From Bacteroidia bacterium (lineage in GTDB: Bacteria; Bacteroidota; Bacteroidia; NS11-12g; UBA9320), in the NCBI GenBank assembly GCA_020053795.1, contig JAGVMN010000026.1:1-64000 (forward strand): a stretch of 64,000 bases of DNA, in the 5' to 3' direction. The notes beneath the pieces were generated by a model. The model was given only the letters and a program-made list of their open reading frames with translations, had not been told where the DNA came from and made no database searches. Positions 62,365 through 64,000 of the stretch are shown here, in pieces. Position 1 is the stretch's first letter; each line of letters opens with the position of its first letter. The translations under genes were made by a program, and so were the position numbers.

Positions 62365-63801
62365 ATGAACCCATATTGGTTAGACATTATATACCTCTTT
62401 AGCTCTGTAACATTTATACTGGGTCTTAAAATGCTGAGCAATCCGGAGAAAGCCCGTAAAGGCAATCTCTATGCAGCCTTCGGAATGACAGTGGCTATCT
62501 TCGGAACCATCTTTTTGCATGAAACTGAACATGAGGTTCAGCCTGTGAATTACATACTGATTTTCGCGGCGTTGGCTCTGGGAACTGTGGTTGGGCTGGT
62601 AACCGCCAAAAAAGTGCAGATGACCCGCATGCCCGAACTGGTGAGCATTTTCAACGGAATGGGTGGTGCCTGTGCAGCTTTGATTTCAATTATTGAGGTC
62701 AACCACATGATTGAGCAAATGGACAATGACCCGATTGCCCAACTACCCGAAACAGCAGGTGCGATGACCGGAACTATTCTTGCCATTCTCGCGGGTCTCG
62801 TCATTGGTTCAGTTTCTTTTTCCGGAAGTATCATCGCTTTTTTGAAGTTGAAAGGCACCCTGAATAAACCCATCCGCCTTCCAAAGTACAATATCCTGAA
62901 CACCGCCATCATGATTATCATCTTTGCTTTTGCTGCATGGATATTACTCGGTGGTCAGGAATTGAGTATGGTTTATATATATGCCTTGTTCGCAATGGCT
63001 TTGATTTATGGCGTGATGTTCGTTTTGCCCATTGGCGGAGCAGATATGCCGGTGGTTATTTCATTGCTAAACTCGTTTACAGGTTTGGCTGCAGCCTTTG
63101 GCGGTTTTCTATACGACAATCAGGTGATGTTGACCGGAGGTATTTTGGTTGGATCAGCAGGAACGCTCTTAACAATTGTCATGTGCAAAGCTATGAACCG
63201 TCCTTTGAGCAATGTGATCTTCGGAGCATTTGGAGAATCCGGAAGTGCAGCAAGTCGCGAAGTTTCCGGCAATATCAAAGAAATAAGTGTGAGTGACGCT
63301 GCGGTTTTGATGAACTATTCAAGCAAGGTCATCATCGTTCCGGGTTACGGATTGGCTGTGGCTCAGGCTCAACATGTCATTCACGAACTGGAAAATATTA
63401 TGGTTGACCGCGGTGTTGAAGTGAAATATGCCATACACCCCGTTGCCGGACGTATGCCCGGTCACATGAACGTACTTCTGGCAGAGAGCAATGTGGCCTA
63501 CGAAAAACTGGCCGAAATGGAAGAAGTAAACCCTGAATTTGCCAATACGGATGTTGTGCTGGTGGTTGGGGCCAATGACGTTGTAAATCCCGCCGCCCAT
63601 AACGATCCTTCAAGTCCGATATTTGGCATGCCAATTCTCGATGTGGAGAATGCCAAGCACATCATCGTCAACAAGAGAAGCATGAGTGCCGGGTATGCGG
63701 GTATTGAAAACGAATTGTTCTACAACCCCAAAACTTCCATGCTTTTTGGTGATGCCAAATCTGCCCTGACCAAGCTGCTGGAAGAACTCAAAGCCCTTTA
63801 A
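62365..63801 (+). CDS. pntB: NAD(P) transhydrogenase subunit beta
   Basis: FNGMGGACAALIS, IIVPGYGLAVAQAQHVIHEL, HPVAGRMPGHMNVLLAE, VVGANDVVNPAA. Confidence 0.96.
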   Translation: MNPYWLDIIYLFSSVTFILGLKMLSNPEKARKGNLYAAFGMTVAIFGTIFLHETEHEVQPVNYILIFAALALGTVVGLVTAKKVQMTRMPELVSIFNGMGGACAALISIIEVNHMIEQMDNDPIAQLPETAGAMTGTILAILAGLVIGSVSFSGSIIAFLKLKGTLNKPIRLPKYNILNTAIMIIIFAFAAWILLGGQELSMVYIYALFAMALIYGVMFVLPIGGADMPVVISLLNSFTGLAAAFGGFLYDNQVMLTGGILVGSAGTLLTIVMCKAMNRPLSNVIFGAFGESGSAASREVSGNIKEISVSDAAVLMNYSSKVIIVPGYGLAVAQAQHVIHELENIMVDRGVEVKYAIHPVAGRMPGHMNVLLAESNVAYEKLAEMEEVNPEFANTDVVLVVGANDVVNPAAHNDPSSPIFGMPILDVENAKHIIVNKRSMSAGYAGIENELFYNPKTSMLFGDAKSALTKLLEELKAL

Positions 63802-63802
63802 T

Positions 63803-64000
63803 TTGAATTTGTTCTATTCATCCGATCGCCGCGATGATCATCTATGGCTCGACGATGAAGAAACCGCTCATATAAGAGTTTTACGGCTGAAACCCGGTGA
63901 TGAAATTCATGTTACCGACGGGTTAGGAAATCTATACACCACCCAGATTTCTGAATCGGCTAAGAAAACAGCGACAGCCAGAATCATCAGCACGGAAAGT
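63803..64000 (+). CDS. rsmE: RsmE-type 16S rRNA (uracil-N3)-methyltransferase, N-terminal part cut by the window edge
   Basis: TTG start: MNLFYSSDRRDDHLWLDDEETAHIRVLRLKPGDEIHVTDGLGNLYTTQI... Confidence 0.75.
   Translation, partial: MNLFYSSDRRDDHLWLDDEETAHIRVLRLKPGDEIHVTDGLGNLYTTQISESAKKTATARIISTES

Overview
The window is a Bacteroidetes-type chromosome segment. The evidence is T9SS sorting tails, gliding-motility-type surface proteins, a TAnnTTTG promoter and the rpsU-xerC-hpf-tRNA-tuf-tRNA-secE-nusG-rplKAJL-rpoBC locus. Most of it is conserved housekeeping sequence: Mla lipid transport, pyrH, ribosomal and RNA polymerase genes, rnhB, ribE, rimK, mtaB, a pnt transhydrogenase operon and a glycosyltransferase cluster. 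Accessory or decaying regions are: the left end, with a PD-(D/E)XK restriction endonuclease beside a truncated and a nonsense-interrupted gene; a decayed FGE-sulfatase/GldJ-K-like remnant near 9.5 kb; and a decayed T9SS surface-protein paralogue at 27.4-28.5 kb. RNA features seen directly are five tRNAs, a minus-strand SRP RNA and several hairpins, including a 15-bp hairpin between rplL and rpoB. The strongest structure not explained by genes is a perfect 49-unit binary heptamer array (GTTAATG/GTGAATG) at 60020-60362. A related feature is the spacer inside the pnt operon, made of modular short repeats that include a degenerate octamer array and a 16-mer shared with a site 12 kb away. Nothing here proves a new defence or mobile system. 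The repeat modules are the best candidates for something undescribed. All product names come from reading motifs by eye, with no database search.
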